64,000 nucleotides of DNA from Sporosarcina ureae (GCF_002082015.1 NZ_CP015109.1:2199001-2263000), one strand, 5' to 3'. Positions 8,464-17,203 are shown, numbered from the stretch's first letter. The notes: a model not told the origin generated them from the letters alone. Program-made: numbers and translations.

Positions 8464-8573
8464 ACTCTTATCAAGAGCGGCGGAGGGATTAGGCCCTGTG
8501 ATGCCCGGCAACCGGCGAAAGCAAAGGTGCTACTTCCTACAAACTCTCGGCAGTTTGGAAGATAAGGGGGGAA
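8464..8573 (+). promoter_or_regulatory. SAM riboswitch (S-box)
   Basis: The aptamer has the conserved S-box landmarks in order: P1 strand CTCTTATCAAGAG, then GGAGGGA, GGCCCTGTGATGCCCGGCAACC, GGTGCTACTTCC and the closing GATAAGGG strand, quoted here only as short landmarks. It lies upstream of a sulfhydrylase gene of methionine synthesis, the classic S-box target. SAM binding should favour the terminator at 8586-8620 and switch the gene off when methionine is plentiful. Confidence 0.95.
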
Positions 8574-8585
8574 TGAGCGAAAGCA

Positions 8586-8620
8586 GAGCCCTCTTCTTAT
8601 TATGGAAGATGGGCTTTTTC
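8586..8620 (+). terminator. Regulated terminator of the S-box
   Basis: GAGCCCTCTTC pairs with GAAGATGGGCT with one bulge and is followed by TTTTT. It is the expression platform of the upstream SAM aptamer; a competing antiterminator would use the 5' arm. Confidence 0.8.
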
Positions 8621-8722
8621 TATATAGTGAATCACACACCCACATGGTCCTTGTCTAGTCCCAAAGAAAAGATATTCGGGGCGTTTCGGTGTTCCATCAA
8701 TACATGAAAAAGGGGAATGGAT

Positions 8723-10003
8723 ATGACGAATTTACAGCCAGAAACGATACTATTACACGGAGGGCAAAAACCGGATCCGGAAACAGGTTCACGGGCTTTA
8801 CCGATTCATCGTACGACTTCTTATGTATTCAGAGACACAGAACACGCACAAAATCTATTTGGCTTGAAAGAAGCAGGCAATATCTACACACGAATTACCA
8901 ACCCGACAGTAGCTGTCTTTGAAGAGCGTGTCGCACAGCTAGAAGGCGGAACGGCAGCAGTTGCATTGTCTTCGGGTATGGCGGCCATTGCATTCTCTAT
9001 TCTCAATATTGCTGGGACAGGTGATGAAATCGTTGCAGCGAGCAATCTTTACGGTGGTACATACAATTTATTTGCTGTGACATTACCGCGCTATGGCATC
9101 ACAGTGAAATTTGTTGACGCATCTGATCCAAAGAACTTTGAAGCAGCTATTACGGATAAAACGAAAGCATTGTTTGCAGAAACAATTGGTAACCCGAGCT
9201 TGCAAGTTCTGGACGTGGAAGCTATTGCAAATATTGCACATGAAAATGGAATTCCGTTGCTCGTAGACAATACATTCCCTTCTCCTTATGGGTCAAATCC
9301 AATCGAATACGGAGCGGATGTAGTCATTCACTCGGCGACGAAATGGATTGGCGGACACGGTACGACTATCGGTGGTGTGGCAGTGGATGCAGGGAAATTC
9401 GATTGGACACAAGGTAAGTTCCCGGGCTTTACAGAGCTGGATGAATCGTATCATGGTTTACGTTACGGAATCGACACGGCTGCTGCAGCTTTCGCAACGA
9501 AACTGCGCGTGCAATTGCTAAGAGACTTTGGCCCATGCCTGTCACCGGACAGTGCATTCAACTTGTTGCAAGGTTTAGAAACACTTCATTTACGTGTACC
9601 ACGCCATAATGAAAACGCACAAAAAGTCGCGGCATTCCTGCAGGATCATCCAGCAGTTGAATGGGTAACCTATACGGGTCTAGAGAATCATCCAACAGCG
9701 GAATTGGCCAACAAACATTTAAAAAACGGGTATGGCTCAATTATCGTTTTCGGTATCAAAGGTGGACGCGATGCTGGAAGACAGGTGATTGACAATGTCG
9801 AAATTTGGTCTCACGTAGCGAACGTAGGAGATGCCAAGTCATTAATCATACATCCGGCATCTACTACTCATCAGCAGCTGTCTGTGGAAGACTTGAAAAA
9901 TTCAGGCGTCAGCGAAGAGCTGATCCGCTTGTCAGTAGGGTTGGAGTCAGTAGACGATATGATCGCAGATTTGAAACAAGCAATCGAAAAAGCTGTCAAC
10001 TAA
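8723..10003 (+). CDS. metY: O-acetylhomoserine sulfhydrylase
   Basis: A 426-residue PLP enzyme of the Cys/Met metabolism family that condenses O-acetylhomoserine with sulfide (or a thiol) to give homocysteine. The PLP lysine is in the motif HSATKWIGGHGTTIGG (about residue 205), and SSGMAAIAF and LYGGTYNLF are also present. The length fits MetY rather than the shorter MetB/MetC. ATG 8723 is preferred over 8717 because the AGGGG ribosome site (8711-8715) is too close to the latter. Controlled by the S-box upstream. Its neighbourhood with sulfane-sulfur genes is suggestive, but these have their own terminator. Confidence 0.93.
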   Translation: MTNLQPETILLHGGQKPDPETGSRALPIHRTTSYVFRDTEHAQNLFGLKEAGNIYTRITNPTVAVFEERVAQLEGGTAAVALSSGMAAIAFSILNIAGTGDEIVAASNLYGGTYNLFAVTLPRYGITVKFVDASDPKNFEAAITDKTKALFAETIGNPSLQVLDVEAIANIAHENGIPLLVDNTFPSPYGSNPIEYGADVVIHSATKWIGGHGTTIGGVAVDAGKFDWTQGKFPGFTELDESYHGLRYGIDTAAAAFATKLRVQLLRDFGPCLSPDSAFNLLQGLETLHLRVPRHNENAQKVAAFLQDHPAVEWVTYTGLENHPTAELANKHLKNGYGSIIVFGIKGGRDAGRQVIDNVEIWSHVANVGDAKSLIIHPASTTHQQLSVEDLKNSGVSEELIRLSVGLESVDDMIADLKQAIEKAVN

Positions 10004-10010
10004 TACAAAA

Positions 10011-10046
10011 ATGAACACTACGCATGTGCGCAGTGTTCATTTTTTA
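10011..10046. terminator. Bidirectional terminator between metY and the BCCT gene
   Basis: ATGAACACTACGCA pairs with TGCGCAGTGTTCAT, flanked by A-rich sequence on the left and T6 on the right. It serves the two convergent genes. Confidence 0.85.
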
Positions 10047-11534
10047 TTTACGTTTGATTTTTCTTCGTTCTTCCTTTAAAGATTTGAAAAGCGAGGTGAT
10101 CATCATAATCAGTATGATGGAGAATGGTAAGGCGGCTATGATGATGACGTTTTGAAGTGCATCCAAACCACCAACATATAATAGAATAATCGCGATGGCG
10201 GACTGAATAACGCCCCAGACGATTTTCAAGTTATTAGGTGGAGTCAATGAACCATATGACGACTGCATACCTAGTACGAATGTAGCCGAATCCGCTGATG
10301 TAATGAAGAATGAAGTAATCAGCAAAATTGCGACAACTGAAATGACGAATGACCAAGGTAATCCACTGAACATCTCAAAAATTGTCAGCTCTGTTGCAGT
10401 AGAGGCTAAATCGATAATACCTTGCTTTTGTGTTTCAATAGCTGTTGTACCAAACGCTGAGAACCAAATTGCACTCAATACAGTCGGTACAACGAGCACA
10501 CCGATCATGAATTCGCGAATAGTTCTTCCTTTTGAAACGCGAGCAATGAACATACCAACAAATGGTGACCAAGCTATCCACCAAGACCAGTAGAATAGTG
10601 TCCAATCATTCAGCCATGAACGATTTTCAGGTGTAAGTGGTGCTGTGCGGAAACTCATACGAATGAGGTTTTCTAAATATCCACCAATAGAATCAGTGAA
10701 CATATTGAAAATCAGCAATGTTGGACCGAGTGCAATGATAAAGACCAACAAAGTAAGAGCTAATACCATATTGGTATTGGATAAAATACGAATCCCTTTT
10801 CCAAGGCCACTCCAAGCGGATAGTAAGAATAATACAGTCACGATCGCAATGATAATAAACTGAGACCAGAAACCGATTGGAACACCGAATAAGTAATTCA
10901 ATCCAGCATTAATCTGGACCGCTCCAAATCCGAGTGACGTGGCGACACCGAAAACAGTAGCGAAAACTGCAAAGACGTCAATTACGGTTCCGAGCTTGCC
11001 ATCTACGCGATCACCGAAAATCGGGCGAAGTGTGGAGGAGATTAAACCAGGCTGGTTTTTGCGGAACTGGAAGTATGCCAGGGCTAAAGCTGTCATACCA
11101 TATATAGCCCAAGCGTGGAAGCCCCAATGGAAAAATGTTGAACGCATCGCTTCTTTATACGCTTCTTTTGTTTCAACAGGTGCAGTAGCTGAACTTACCG
11201 CATAATGCGAAAGAGGTTCTGCAGCGCCATAGAACACAAGTCCAATTCCCATACCTGCAGAAAATAGCATGGCGAGCCAAGAAAACATGGAAAACTGTGG
11301 CCTGTCACTATCTTTCCCCAATCGAATCCTGCCGAGCGGACTGAATATCAAATAGACTGAAATAAAGAATAGCATAGAAACTGTCAGTAAGTAATACCAG
11401 CCGAATGAATCTGAAATGAGATTCCTTATATTGAGCGTGATCGCCTCAAAGTGTTCAGGAGCGATTACACCATACCCGACTGCCAATACGACAGCTACTA
11501 ATGTAATATAAAATGTTGATGAAACTTTTCTCAT
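10044..11534 (-). CDS. BCCT-family osmolyte transporter (OpuD-like)
   Basis: A 496-residue betaine/choline/carnitine transporter with twelve predicted membrane helices. The signature tryptophan-rich segment FYWSWWIAWSPFVGMFIARV sits near residue 320, and the GMGIGLVFYGAAEP motif near residue 95. BCCT proteins such as OpuD import glycine betaine with sodium in response to osmotic stress. Start ATG is preceded by AAGGAGGACC. It is monocistronic. The same window carries ectoine synthesis, so both osmolyte uptake and synthesis are encoded within 31 kb. Substrate between betaine, choline and ectoine is not decided by sequence. Confidence 0.9.
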   Translation of the reverse strand: MRKVSSTFYITLVAVVLAVGYGVIAPEHFEAITLNIRNLISDSFGWYYLLTVSMLFFISVYLIFSPLGRIRLGKDSDRPQFSMFSWLAMLFSAGMGIGLVFYGAAEPLSHYAVSSATAPVETKEAYKEAMRSTFFHWGFHAWAIYGMTALALAYFQFRKNQPGLISSTLRPIFGDRVDGKLGTVIDVFAVFATVFGVATSLGFGAVQINAGLNYLFGVPIGFWSQFIIIAIVTVLFLLSAWSGLGKGIRILSNTNMVLALTLLVFIIALGPTLLIFNMFTDSIGGYLENLIRMSFRTAPLTPENRSWLNDWTLFYWSWWIAWSPFVGMFIARVSKGRTIREFMIGVLVVPTVLSAIWFSAFGTTAIETQKQGIIDLASTATELTIFEMFSGLPWSFVISVVAILLITSFFITSADSATFVLGMQSSYGSLTPPNNLKIVWGVIQSAIAIILLYVGGLDALQNVIIIAALPFSIILIMMITSLFKSLKEERRKIKRK

Positions 11535-11904
11535 AGGTCCTCCTTATTTAAATGTAGTTTGTGAAATGAACTAAGTAAATAATCGAAATCGTAGAATAAA
11601 ATTGCACACATACACTTTAAAATACCCTTTTAATCATTCGTGTAAACGCTTGGTACATGACAATTTGTTGACAATGTCATCAGAAGTGAAAATAAAAAAG
11701 ACGAGAAAATTCCTTCTCGTCCAATATGTAAGTTGGTTTCGTAGTGCAATTCATCTACTCGCATAGAATGCTCAGCCCGTACTTGTGACAGTATACATGA
11801 AACTTAGGGGTAATTTCCAGCCAGAGGAACGATTTCCTTTCATACAACAAGAACTGTGGCCATGTTATACTATAGAAACAAATGAAATGAGGAGGGAATT
11901 TTTC
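11535..11904. other. Intergenic region between BCCT and small gene
   Basis: This 370 bp stretch should hold the BCCT promoter on the minus strand. I see an inverted repeat ATGACA...TGTCAT at 11657-11680. I also see a hairpin GACGAGAA/TTCTCGTC at 11700-11721 with a run of A on its left, which would act as a terminator only for minus-strand transcription; no minus-strand gene ends there, so it may be a leader hairpin. Nothing else was recognised. Confidence 0.4.
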
Positions 11905-12081
11905 ATGCAATATTCACAACCTAAGATGCTTCAGCTCGTAAAGCATAGCCCAGAGCTAAACAGACGATTGAAAGAGATTATGAAAGAGCACGAGCTAGAG
12001 AAAAGCTTTGCATTGAAAGCACTTTACCATGCAGAAGTGAAAGACGGCGGAGTCTATCAGCGGGATTATCAAGAGCTGTAA
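11905..12081 (+). CDS. Small conserved-looking protein, unknown function
   Basis: A 58-residue hydrophilic, probably helical protein. ATG 11905 follows GAGGAGGGA at good spacing; the longer in-frame reading from 11785 lacks a ribosome site and runs through the promoter region. The sequence is rich in Lys, Glu and His (ELNRRLKEIMKEHELEKSF), with no membrane segment. I do not recognise the family. Confidence 0.55.
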   Translation: MQYSQPKMLQLVKHSPELNRRLKEIMKEHELEKSFALKALYHAEVKDGGVYQRDYQEL

Positions 12082-12107
12082 GCATCCATTCGTGTATATA
12101 GCGCACG

Positions 12108-12215
12108 ATGTACTGGATGGTTGACGGAAAAATCGTAGCGGATGGGACGCCGGATGAATTATTCAAAGGCACTTATTTCTACATGACGTTGGTCAAACGT
12201 CCTCTTTCGTTCTAG
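12108..12215 (+). pseudogene. Remnant of an ABC transporter ATPase (C-terminal end)
   Basis: The frame from 12108 to the TAG at 12213-12215 reads VDGKIVADGTPDELFKGTYF followed by LVKRPLSF. This is the typical C-terminal end of an energy-coupling-factor/CbiO-type ATPase, where the phrase GkIvadGtPeELF follows the H-loop. A stop codon lies just upstream in the same frame and no Walker motifs are present. It is too short to function, and I read it as the tail of a deleted gene. Confidence 0.6.
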
Positions 12216-12302
12216 AGCTAGTTGGATGAAAATCTTACAGCGCATTCAGCGGAAGTGTGGATTGCTATATGAACGGCCGAGATAACTTCTATATATACAC
12301 AC

Positions 12303-12334
12303 AAAAAGAGTAGCCAAAATTGGCTGCTCTTTTT
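12303..12334. terminator. Bidirectional terminator
   Basis: AAAAAGAG and AGCCAA pair with TTGGCT and CTCTTTTT, leaving one mismatch. A and T runs on both sides allow function in either direction. It follows the ABC remnant and faces the small minus-strand gene. Confidence 0.8.
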
Positions 12335-12394
12335 ATGTGTGATGAATGAAAAACGAATGATTGTGTTCGACGTCGGTGCCTTTTCCGCCGAAAA

Positions 12395-12592
12395 TTACGA
12401 AGGATTAAACGGTTGATTACCTTCAGTTTGCTTGTTCTTCTTCGAATTGGCATTCTTTTTCTTCGCCGCATCGTTCTGTCCAATCACGTCAAAATCGTCA
12501 GGACTTAAATCATATCCAAAACCGTATTCCTCGCGCATGTTCTCAGTATTCTTGTTGTTCTTGTTCTTCTTGTTCTTCTCATTGTTAGGCAT
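12395..12592 (-). CDS. Small lysine/asparagine-rich protein
   Basis: A 65-residue highly hydrophilic protein: an N-terminal KNKKNKNNKN stretch, a middle segment EYGFGYDLSPDDFDVIG and a second Lys/Asn-rich tail ending in QPFNPS. ATG 12592 follows GGAGGTGG. The composition resembles small spore-associated proteins, but I do not recognise a specific family. Its promoter would lie in or next to the repeat array at 12648-12780. Confidence 0.55.
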   Translation of the reverse strand: MPNNEKNKKNKNNKNTENMREEYGFGYDLSPDDFDVIGQNDAAKKKNANSKKNKQTEGNQPFNPS

Positions 12593-12647
12593 ATTCGCCA
12601 CCTCCATGACAAGAGTGTGGCATTCTGATTGAAGATTATACATCAGT

Positions 12648-12780
12648 TATGAGCGGTTGTGACGGTTTATAGAGCGGTTGATGTGTTCTATGAGCGCTTG
12701 TGTGGCACGATAGAGCGGTTGTCGAAGTTCTATGAGCACTTGTGGATTTTTAAGAGCGGTTGAAGCAGTTTAATGAGCGC
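12648..12780. repeat. Phased GAGCG array (array A)
   Basis: Seven GAGCG-type cores start at about 12651, 12672, 12692, 12713, 12734 (GAGCA), 12754 and 12775, i.e. every 20-21 bp. Most are followed by GTTG or CTTG, and are preceded alternately by TAT and by TA or TAA. The cores are in the opposite orientation to those of the three larger arrays in this window. It lies between divergent genes. Confidence 0.85.
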
Positions 12781-12887
12781 AAATGAGTTCATTCGAAAAC
12801 ATCTTAAGAATTTCTTCATATTTATCCTCAGTCTTTGTTAAGAGTGGGGTGATAGAATGAAGTTAATAGTGAGACGGGGTGACGTAC

Positions 12888-13577
12888 ATGGCAGAGTTTA
12901 CAGTGCTTGTGGCGGATGACGATAAGGAAATTCGCGAGGGAATTGAAATTTATTTGAAAAATGAAGGGTATCGTGTACTGAAAGCGAAAGATGGTCAAGA
13001 AGCGCTAGAGCTACTGGCGTTGAATGAAATCCATTTATTGATTTTAGATATTATGATGCCGAATATGGATGGGATCACCGCAACATTCAAAATACGGGAA
13101 ATGCAAAACATTCCCATTATCATGTTGAGTGCGAAAGTGGAAGACTCGGATAAAATTCATGGTTTGTCGGTAGGTGCAGACGACTATGTTACGAAGCCAT
13201 TCCATCCGCTGGAGTTGATGGCTCGAGTGAAGTCGCAACTCCGTCGGTACGTGCAGCTCGGAACATATGAAGGCCAAAAAGTCATTGAAGTCAATGGCCT
13301 AGTTTTGAATGAAGAAGAGAAGGAGCTGACAGTGGATGGGACACCGGTTCGGTTAACGCCAATTGAATTCAAAATTACGGAGCTACTGATGAAACATCCG
13401 GGACGTGTATTTTCAATTAATGAAATATATGAACGCGTGTGGAATGAACAGGCATATAACGCAGAAAATATCGTAGCAGTGCATATACGAAAAATACGAG
13501 AGAAAATTGAAGCGGATCCGAAAAATCCGCGGTATGTGAAGGTGGTGTGGGGCGTTGGCTATAAAATCGAAAAATAG
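12888..13577 (+). CDS. OmpR/PhoB-family response regulator
   Basis: A 229-residue regulator with an N-terminal receiver domain (acidic VADDDKEI, phospho-acceptor Asp in LLILDIMMP, switch lysine in VTKPFHP) and a C-terminal winged-helix domain (from about residue 135, ending VVWGVGYKIEK). ATG 12888 fits the GGGGTG ribosome site at 12875-12880. It resembles VanR/PhoP-type regulators of envelope functions. It is followed by a small membrane ORF and the cognate kinase in overlapping frames, so all three are probably co-translated. Confidence 0.92.
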   Translation: MAEFTVLVADDDKEIREGIEIYLKNEGYRVLKAKDGQEALELLALNEIHLLILDIMMPNMDGITATFKIREMQNIPIIMLSAKVEDSDKIHGLSVGADDYVTKPFHPLELMARVKSQLRRYVQLGTYEGQKVIEVNGLVLNEEEKELTVDGTPVRLTPIEFKITELLMKHPGRVFSINEIYERVWNEQAYNAENIVAVHIRKIREKIEADPKNPRYVKVVWGVGYKIEK

Positions 13578-13734
13578 AAACGGCTTGGTTGGGTCACTTA
13601 TAGCTATTACGCTAGCGCTGGGAAGTCTGGTATATTGCGCCTCATTTACGGTCGACCTGTTCGTTGAGGGTTGGGAAAGATTAAGTATGGCCACCGATTA
13701 CTTTAGACGAATTATACAAGGGGGAGCCGTGTGA
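13555..13734 (+). CDS. Small single-span membrane ORF between regulator and kinase
   Basis: A 59-codon frame starts at TTG 13555 inside the end of the regulator gene, behind GGTGGTGTGGGG, and stops at TGA 13732-13734, overlapping the kinase ATG as TGATG. The translation has a basic N-terminus, a hydrophobic segment (about residues 9-30, LVGSLIAITLALGSLVYCAS) and an amphipathic tail with FVEGWERL. Its fit between two coupled genes suggests it is translated. It could be an accessory peptide for the kinase, or a former N-terminus of the kinase split off by a stop codon. Confidence 0.45.
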   Translation: MAIKSKNRNGLVGSLIAITLALGSLVYCASFTVDLFVEGWERLSMATDYFRRIIQGGAV

Positions 13735-15932
13735 TGAATAAAAATATAAAACTGGCCATCTGGTCCGCGCTAGTAACACTGGTATTGATCGCATTGCCGT
13801 CTGTGATTCATTACGCACCGCAACTTGTTGGTAAGTCATTTACCGACCAAGAAGATTTTACCTACAGAATGGAACAAGTATATGATAATCTGTCGGCTAC
13901 CGTACTGAATCCAGTCGACTTGAAAAAAGCGGAGAAGGAATTAACGGTATCTCGAGATGAAATTGAAGAATACCGACAGCGATACGGTACGCTTTCTGAA
14001 CAGCTCGATAATATTCAGCAACAATATGCAGAACGAATAGCGGAAGCGAAAAGCGAGAAAAATGAAACGGTATTATTGGCTCTAGTCAAGGAGCGAAATA
14101 CGAAACTAGAAGATATTCAAAAGAACTTTGAAAGCGATCAGTATGTGGAAAATAAAATCCGTTCGGAAAAGGCAAAAGCTTTAGCGCGTCAGATTAAAGA
14201 AACTGAAAATAATCGGCAAACGAATATTCCCATTGCCTATGATCTCGTGAATGTTGAAACGGGTGAACGATTTACTCGAGGAGATGTTGAGGTTACGTCA
14301 CTTTTCCAACAACAATTTACGGATGCGACAGGATATTTTAAGGCGAACTCGGCTGTGTATGACAATGGATACTCTGACTATTCCATGGAACAACAATCGA
14401 TGTTCACAGATGACGATGTGGAAGGCATTAGCAACCCTCCTCAATATTTTGAAGGAACCATTATCATTCCATCGGATGCGACGGTGTTAAATGATATGGC
14501 CAAGGAAAACGATCAATTCATCCGTGGAAAGTATCTGTTATACGCTTTCTGGGTTCTCGGTTTTCTTGCCCTTGTGGCGTTGTTTACAGTGGTGAAGTTC
14601 CAGAAAGAATGGGTGCTTCAGTCAAGGTTGGCTGCTGCGTATTCACGCTGGAAACTAGATGTGAAAGTAGTTCTTTTGCTACTGACTGCTTTTATACTGA
14701 CACTATACATCGAATCAGCGATCTTCAACATTTTCAATCAGTTTAGATACGTCAGCTTGGGGACGATCAGTAATATAGCCGTCAGTTTCTTGTTGATCGG
14801 TGTACTGTTTACCGCGCTGTTGGCGTTTCAGGCTGTTCATTTATTTAGGCTATATCGCGAACCTGGGCAATTGATGGAAGATTGGCGTGAAAGTTTTACT
14901 ATGCAATTTGCCAAAGATGTTAGGGACACGTTCAGTAATCGTACGATCGGTGTACAGTTATCGTTATTACTCATGATCTTTTTCCTTGCTGGCGTAGGCT
15001 TGGTTGGTGGATTCATGCACCCAGCGCTCATCGTGATTTACGCCTTTTGTGTATTATTTGTCGCGCTACCCGCATTATTCATTTTCGTGAAAAAAACAGC
15101 CTATTTGAATCGCATATTGGCTGCAACGAACGATATGGCGGCGGGGCATCTGACGCAGGCGATACCGGTCAAAGGTAATTCGCAGCTTGCGAAACATGCC
15201 GCGAACTTGAACAATCTTCGCGAAGGAGTTCGTGTGTCGATCAATGAACAAGCGAAAAGTGAACGGTTAAAAACGGAGCTGATCACGAATGTCAGCCATG
15301 ACTTACGGACACCGCTTACATCCATTATTACCTATACCGATTTATTGAAAGATGAGACGTTAACTGCGAAAGAACGAGCGAAGTACGTCGGCATTCTGGA
15401 TCAGAAATCACAGCGCTTGAAAACGCTTATTGAAGATTTATTCGAAGTATCAAAAATGGCAAGCGGCAATATGGAAATGGTGAAGCAACGTGTAGAGTTG
15501 AATCAGTTGATCCAGCAAGCGTTAGCAGAACATGCGGAAGAACTCGCTGAGCAAGATTTGCATATCCGAACTACTTTACCTGAAGAACCAATCTTCGCGA
15601 TGGTGGACGGACAAAAGTGGTGGAGAGTACTTGATAATCTGTTCATCAATATATGGAAGTATTCATTGCCAGGTACGAGAGTATATGTCAATCTTCAGCA
15701 AGTGGGGTCGACTGCACGCATTGTGTTGAAAAATGTGGCGAGATATGAACTTGGTGATACTACGGATGAATTGTTAGAACGCTTTAAGCGCGGCGATGAA
15801 TCCAGACAGACGGAAGGTTCCGGTTTAGGATTGGCTATTGCCCAATCTATTGTCGAGCTGCATGGCGGCCGGATGGAAGTAGAAGTCGATGGAGATTTAT
15901 TCAAAGTGACGATTGATGTCGTAAGTGGGTAA
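13734..15932 (+). CDS. Membrane sensor histidine kinase with long extracytoplasmic coiled coil
   Basis: A 732-residue kinase partner of the upstream OmpR-type regulator. An N-terminal membrane anchor (about residues 8-28) is followed by about 220 extracytoplasmic residues, with a strongly charged probable coiled coil between residues 60 and 145. Several membrane helices follow (about 265-455), then HAMP-like sequence, the H-box NVSHDLRTPLTSI (about 520) and an ATPase domain with GSGLGLAIAQSIVELHGG near the end. ATG 13734 follows GGGGGAG. The N-box region (VLDNLFINIWKYS) is recognisable. Signal unknown; VanS-like kinases usually sense envelope stress. Confidence 0.9.
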   Translation: MNKNIKLAIWSALVTLVLIALPSVIHYAPQLVGKSFTDQEDFTYRMEQVYDNLSATVLNPVDLKKAEKELTVSRDEIEEYRQRYGTLSEQLDNIQQQYAERIAEAKSEKNETVLLALVKERNTKLEDIQKNFESDQYVENKIRSEKAKALARQIKETENNRQTNIPIAYDLVNVETGERFTRGDVEVTSLFQQQFTDATGYFKANSAVYDNGYSDYSMEQQSMFTDDDVEGISNPPQYFEGTIIIPSDATVLNDMAKENDQFIRGKYLLYAFWVLGFLALVALFTVVKFQKEWVLQSRLAAAYSRWKLDVKVVLLLLTAFILTLYIESAIFNIFNQFRYVSLGTISNIAVSFLLIGVLFTALLAFQAVHLFRLYREPGQLMEDWRESFTMQFAKDVRDTFSNRTIGVQLSLLLMIFFLAGVGLVGGFMHPALIVIYAFCVLFVALPALFIFVKKTAYLNRILAATNDMAAGHLTQAIPVKGNSQLAKHAANLNNLREGVRVSINEQAKSERLKTELITNVSHDLRTPLTSIITYTDLLKDETLTAKERAKYVGILDQKSQRLKTLIEDLFEVSKMASGNMEMVKQRVELNQLIQQALAEHAEELAEQDLHIRTTLPEEPIFAMVDGQKWWRVLDNLFINIWKYSLPGTRVYVNLQQVGSTARIVLKNVARYELGDTTDELLERFKRGDESRQTEGSGLGLAIAQSIVELHGGRMEVEVDGDLFKVTIDVVSG

Positions 15933-15941
15933 ATGGACGCG

Positions 15942-15980
15942 GAGTAGGATGGGAGGAAATTCCTGTCTTACTCTTTTTTT
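15942..15980 (+). terminator. Terminator after the kinase gene
   Basis: GAGTAGGA-type stem pairs with the TCTTACTC arm around AGGAAATTCCT and ends in TTTTTTT. Confidence 0.8.
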
Positions 15981-16079
15981 GATTTTTAAAAGGAATTAGT
16001 TTAGTTTATGACGAATACGGGTATGTATAGAGAGTGCGGTCTATACATTATGGAGTGCATGAAAGGGAGGAATGGTTAT

Positions 16080-16442
16080 ATGACAATCGTTGACGGGAAG
16101 TATCCAAACAAAAAAGATCTAACTCCGAAAGTGGAAGAGATCAATGAGGAACAGTGTGTGGTGGAAGGTGTAGTAGTGCCAGATGAACTACCTCTTGCCG
16201 ATCCGGCAGATTCTGATTCAAGTGTAGCGTTTAGAGAAAATGCACAGGATGAAACGGGAGAACATAAACCTTCCGCTTACAGTCAAAATAAATCCCCAAG
16301 CCAAAATTATCATGATCTGACGCCGGGTGAAATGTTCCCGTATGGAGATCAGGAAGAATATAATCGTAAATACAACCACGAAGCGCATGACCAGTGGAAT
16401 GAGCACAAAAATATCAAAAAGCAAGACGAAAATCCATCGTAA
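16080..16442 (+). CDS. Acidic hydrophilic protein, DUF3905-like
   Basis: A 120-residue soluble protein rich in Glu, Asp and Asn, without membrane segments. ATG 16080 follows AAAGGGAGG (16062-16070). The conserved-looking C-terminal half contains YHDLTPGEMFPYGDQEEYNR and then several His residues; this reminds me of DUF3905 proteins of Bacillales, but I am not certain. Function unknown. A terminator follows immediately. Confidence 0.55.
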   Translation: MTIVDGKYPNKKDLTPKVEEINEEQCVVEGVVVPDELPLADPADSDSSVAFRENAQDETGEHKPSAYSQNKSPSQNYHDLTPGEMFPYGDQEEYNRKYNHEAHDQWNEHKNIKKQDENPS

Positions 16443-16446
16443 AGTC

Positions 16447-16475
16447 AGCCTGCCTACGTGCAAGGCTGTTTTTAG
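16447..16475 (+). terminator. Terminator
   Basis: CAGCCTGC-type arm pairs with GCAAGGCTG and is followed by TTTTT. Confidence 0.7.
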
Positions 16476-16497
16476 ATTTACAGAAAGGGTGGTATGA

Positions 16498-16959
16498 ATG
16501 GGTACATTGCAACAGTTCTCTATGGCAAGAGGCTATACGTTAAGCCGTATTAAACAAGCAGGTGAACACGCGTGGGACGCTCAACCTGAAGGTTTTTCTA
16601 ATACTGTACGATGGAATGTAGGACATATCTATACATTTACTGAAGACTTTCTGAATCGTGCAATGAACGAATACCCAGTCGACAAGCCGGAATGGGCAGA
16701 ATTCTTTGCACCAGGAACGAGCCCGTCGACCTGGCCGAGTATTCCTCCGTCAGAAGAGGAGTTGGTCGCTGCGATGAAAGACCAAGGCAAGCGAATTTCG
16801 CAACTGACCGAACAACAGCTGGCGCATCGATTGAGTACCCCGCTTTCGATCGGTAAGCTACTTACGATGGAAACTGTCGAGGAAGTTTTACAACTTCTTA
16901 CATGGCACGAAGGGTTGCATGCAGGTTTGATGGATGGTTTACTAAAGGTTACTAAATAA
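16498..16959 (+). CDS. DinB-family protein
   Basis: A 153-residue four-helix protein of the DinB/YfiT superfamily. The three metal-binding histidines expected in this fold are seen as VGHIYTFTEDF (about residue 42), and the two in the C-terminal LTWHEGLHAG (about residue 138). Family members are metal-dependent thiol-using enzymes or of unknown role (bacillithiol transferases in Bacillales). GGGTGGT precedes the ATG. It is monocistronic between two terminators. The exact substrate cannot be told. Confidence 0.85.
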   Translation: MGTLQQFSMARGYTLSRIKQAGEHAWDAQPEGFSNTVRWNVGHIYTFTEDFLNRAMNEYPVDKPEWAEFFAPGTSPSTWPSIPPSEEELVAAMKDQGKRISQLTEQQLAHRLSTPLSIGKLLTMETVEEVLQLLTWHEGLHAGLMDGLLKVTK

Positions 16960-16970
16960 AGTCGAATACA

Positions 16971-17014
16971 GCTGCTCAGGAAATCACAATGGATTTCCTG
17001 AGCGGCTTTTTTGT
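16971..17014 (+). terminator. Strong terminator after the dinB-like gene
   Basis: GCTGCTCAGGAAATC pairs with GGATTTCCTGAGCGGC and is followed by TTTTTT. Confidence 0.9.
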
Positions 17015-17027
17015 GTGGATATAGGAA

Positions 17028-17203
17028 TTCTATTTAGCAGGCCTAATAAGCGGCGTACGGTTGTGGTTCTTGCGCGTGCTTTTCTTTTTCCTGTTCAATT
17101 AGGAGGTTGTGGTTTAGCTGTCAATCTAAGTGGCAAAGTCGTTGTCCCCACTACGGCGCTGGTGGTAGGCGCCTTCGTTGCGTTGGGTGTAGGGCAGTTC
17201 GTC
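17028..17203. repeat. Non-coding tandem duplication, copy 1
   Basis: This 176 bp unit starts TTCTATTTAGCAGGCC and ends GTAGGGCAGTTCGT. It is repeated 213 bp further on with roughly 90 percent identity by eye in the shared parts. No ribosome site or convincing gene is present in either copy. Copy 1 lacks a 68 bp segment carried by copy 2. Confidence 0.85.
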
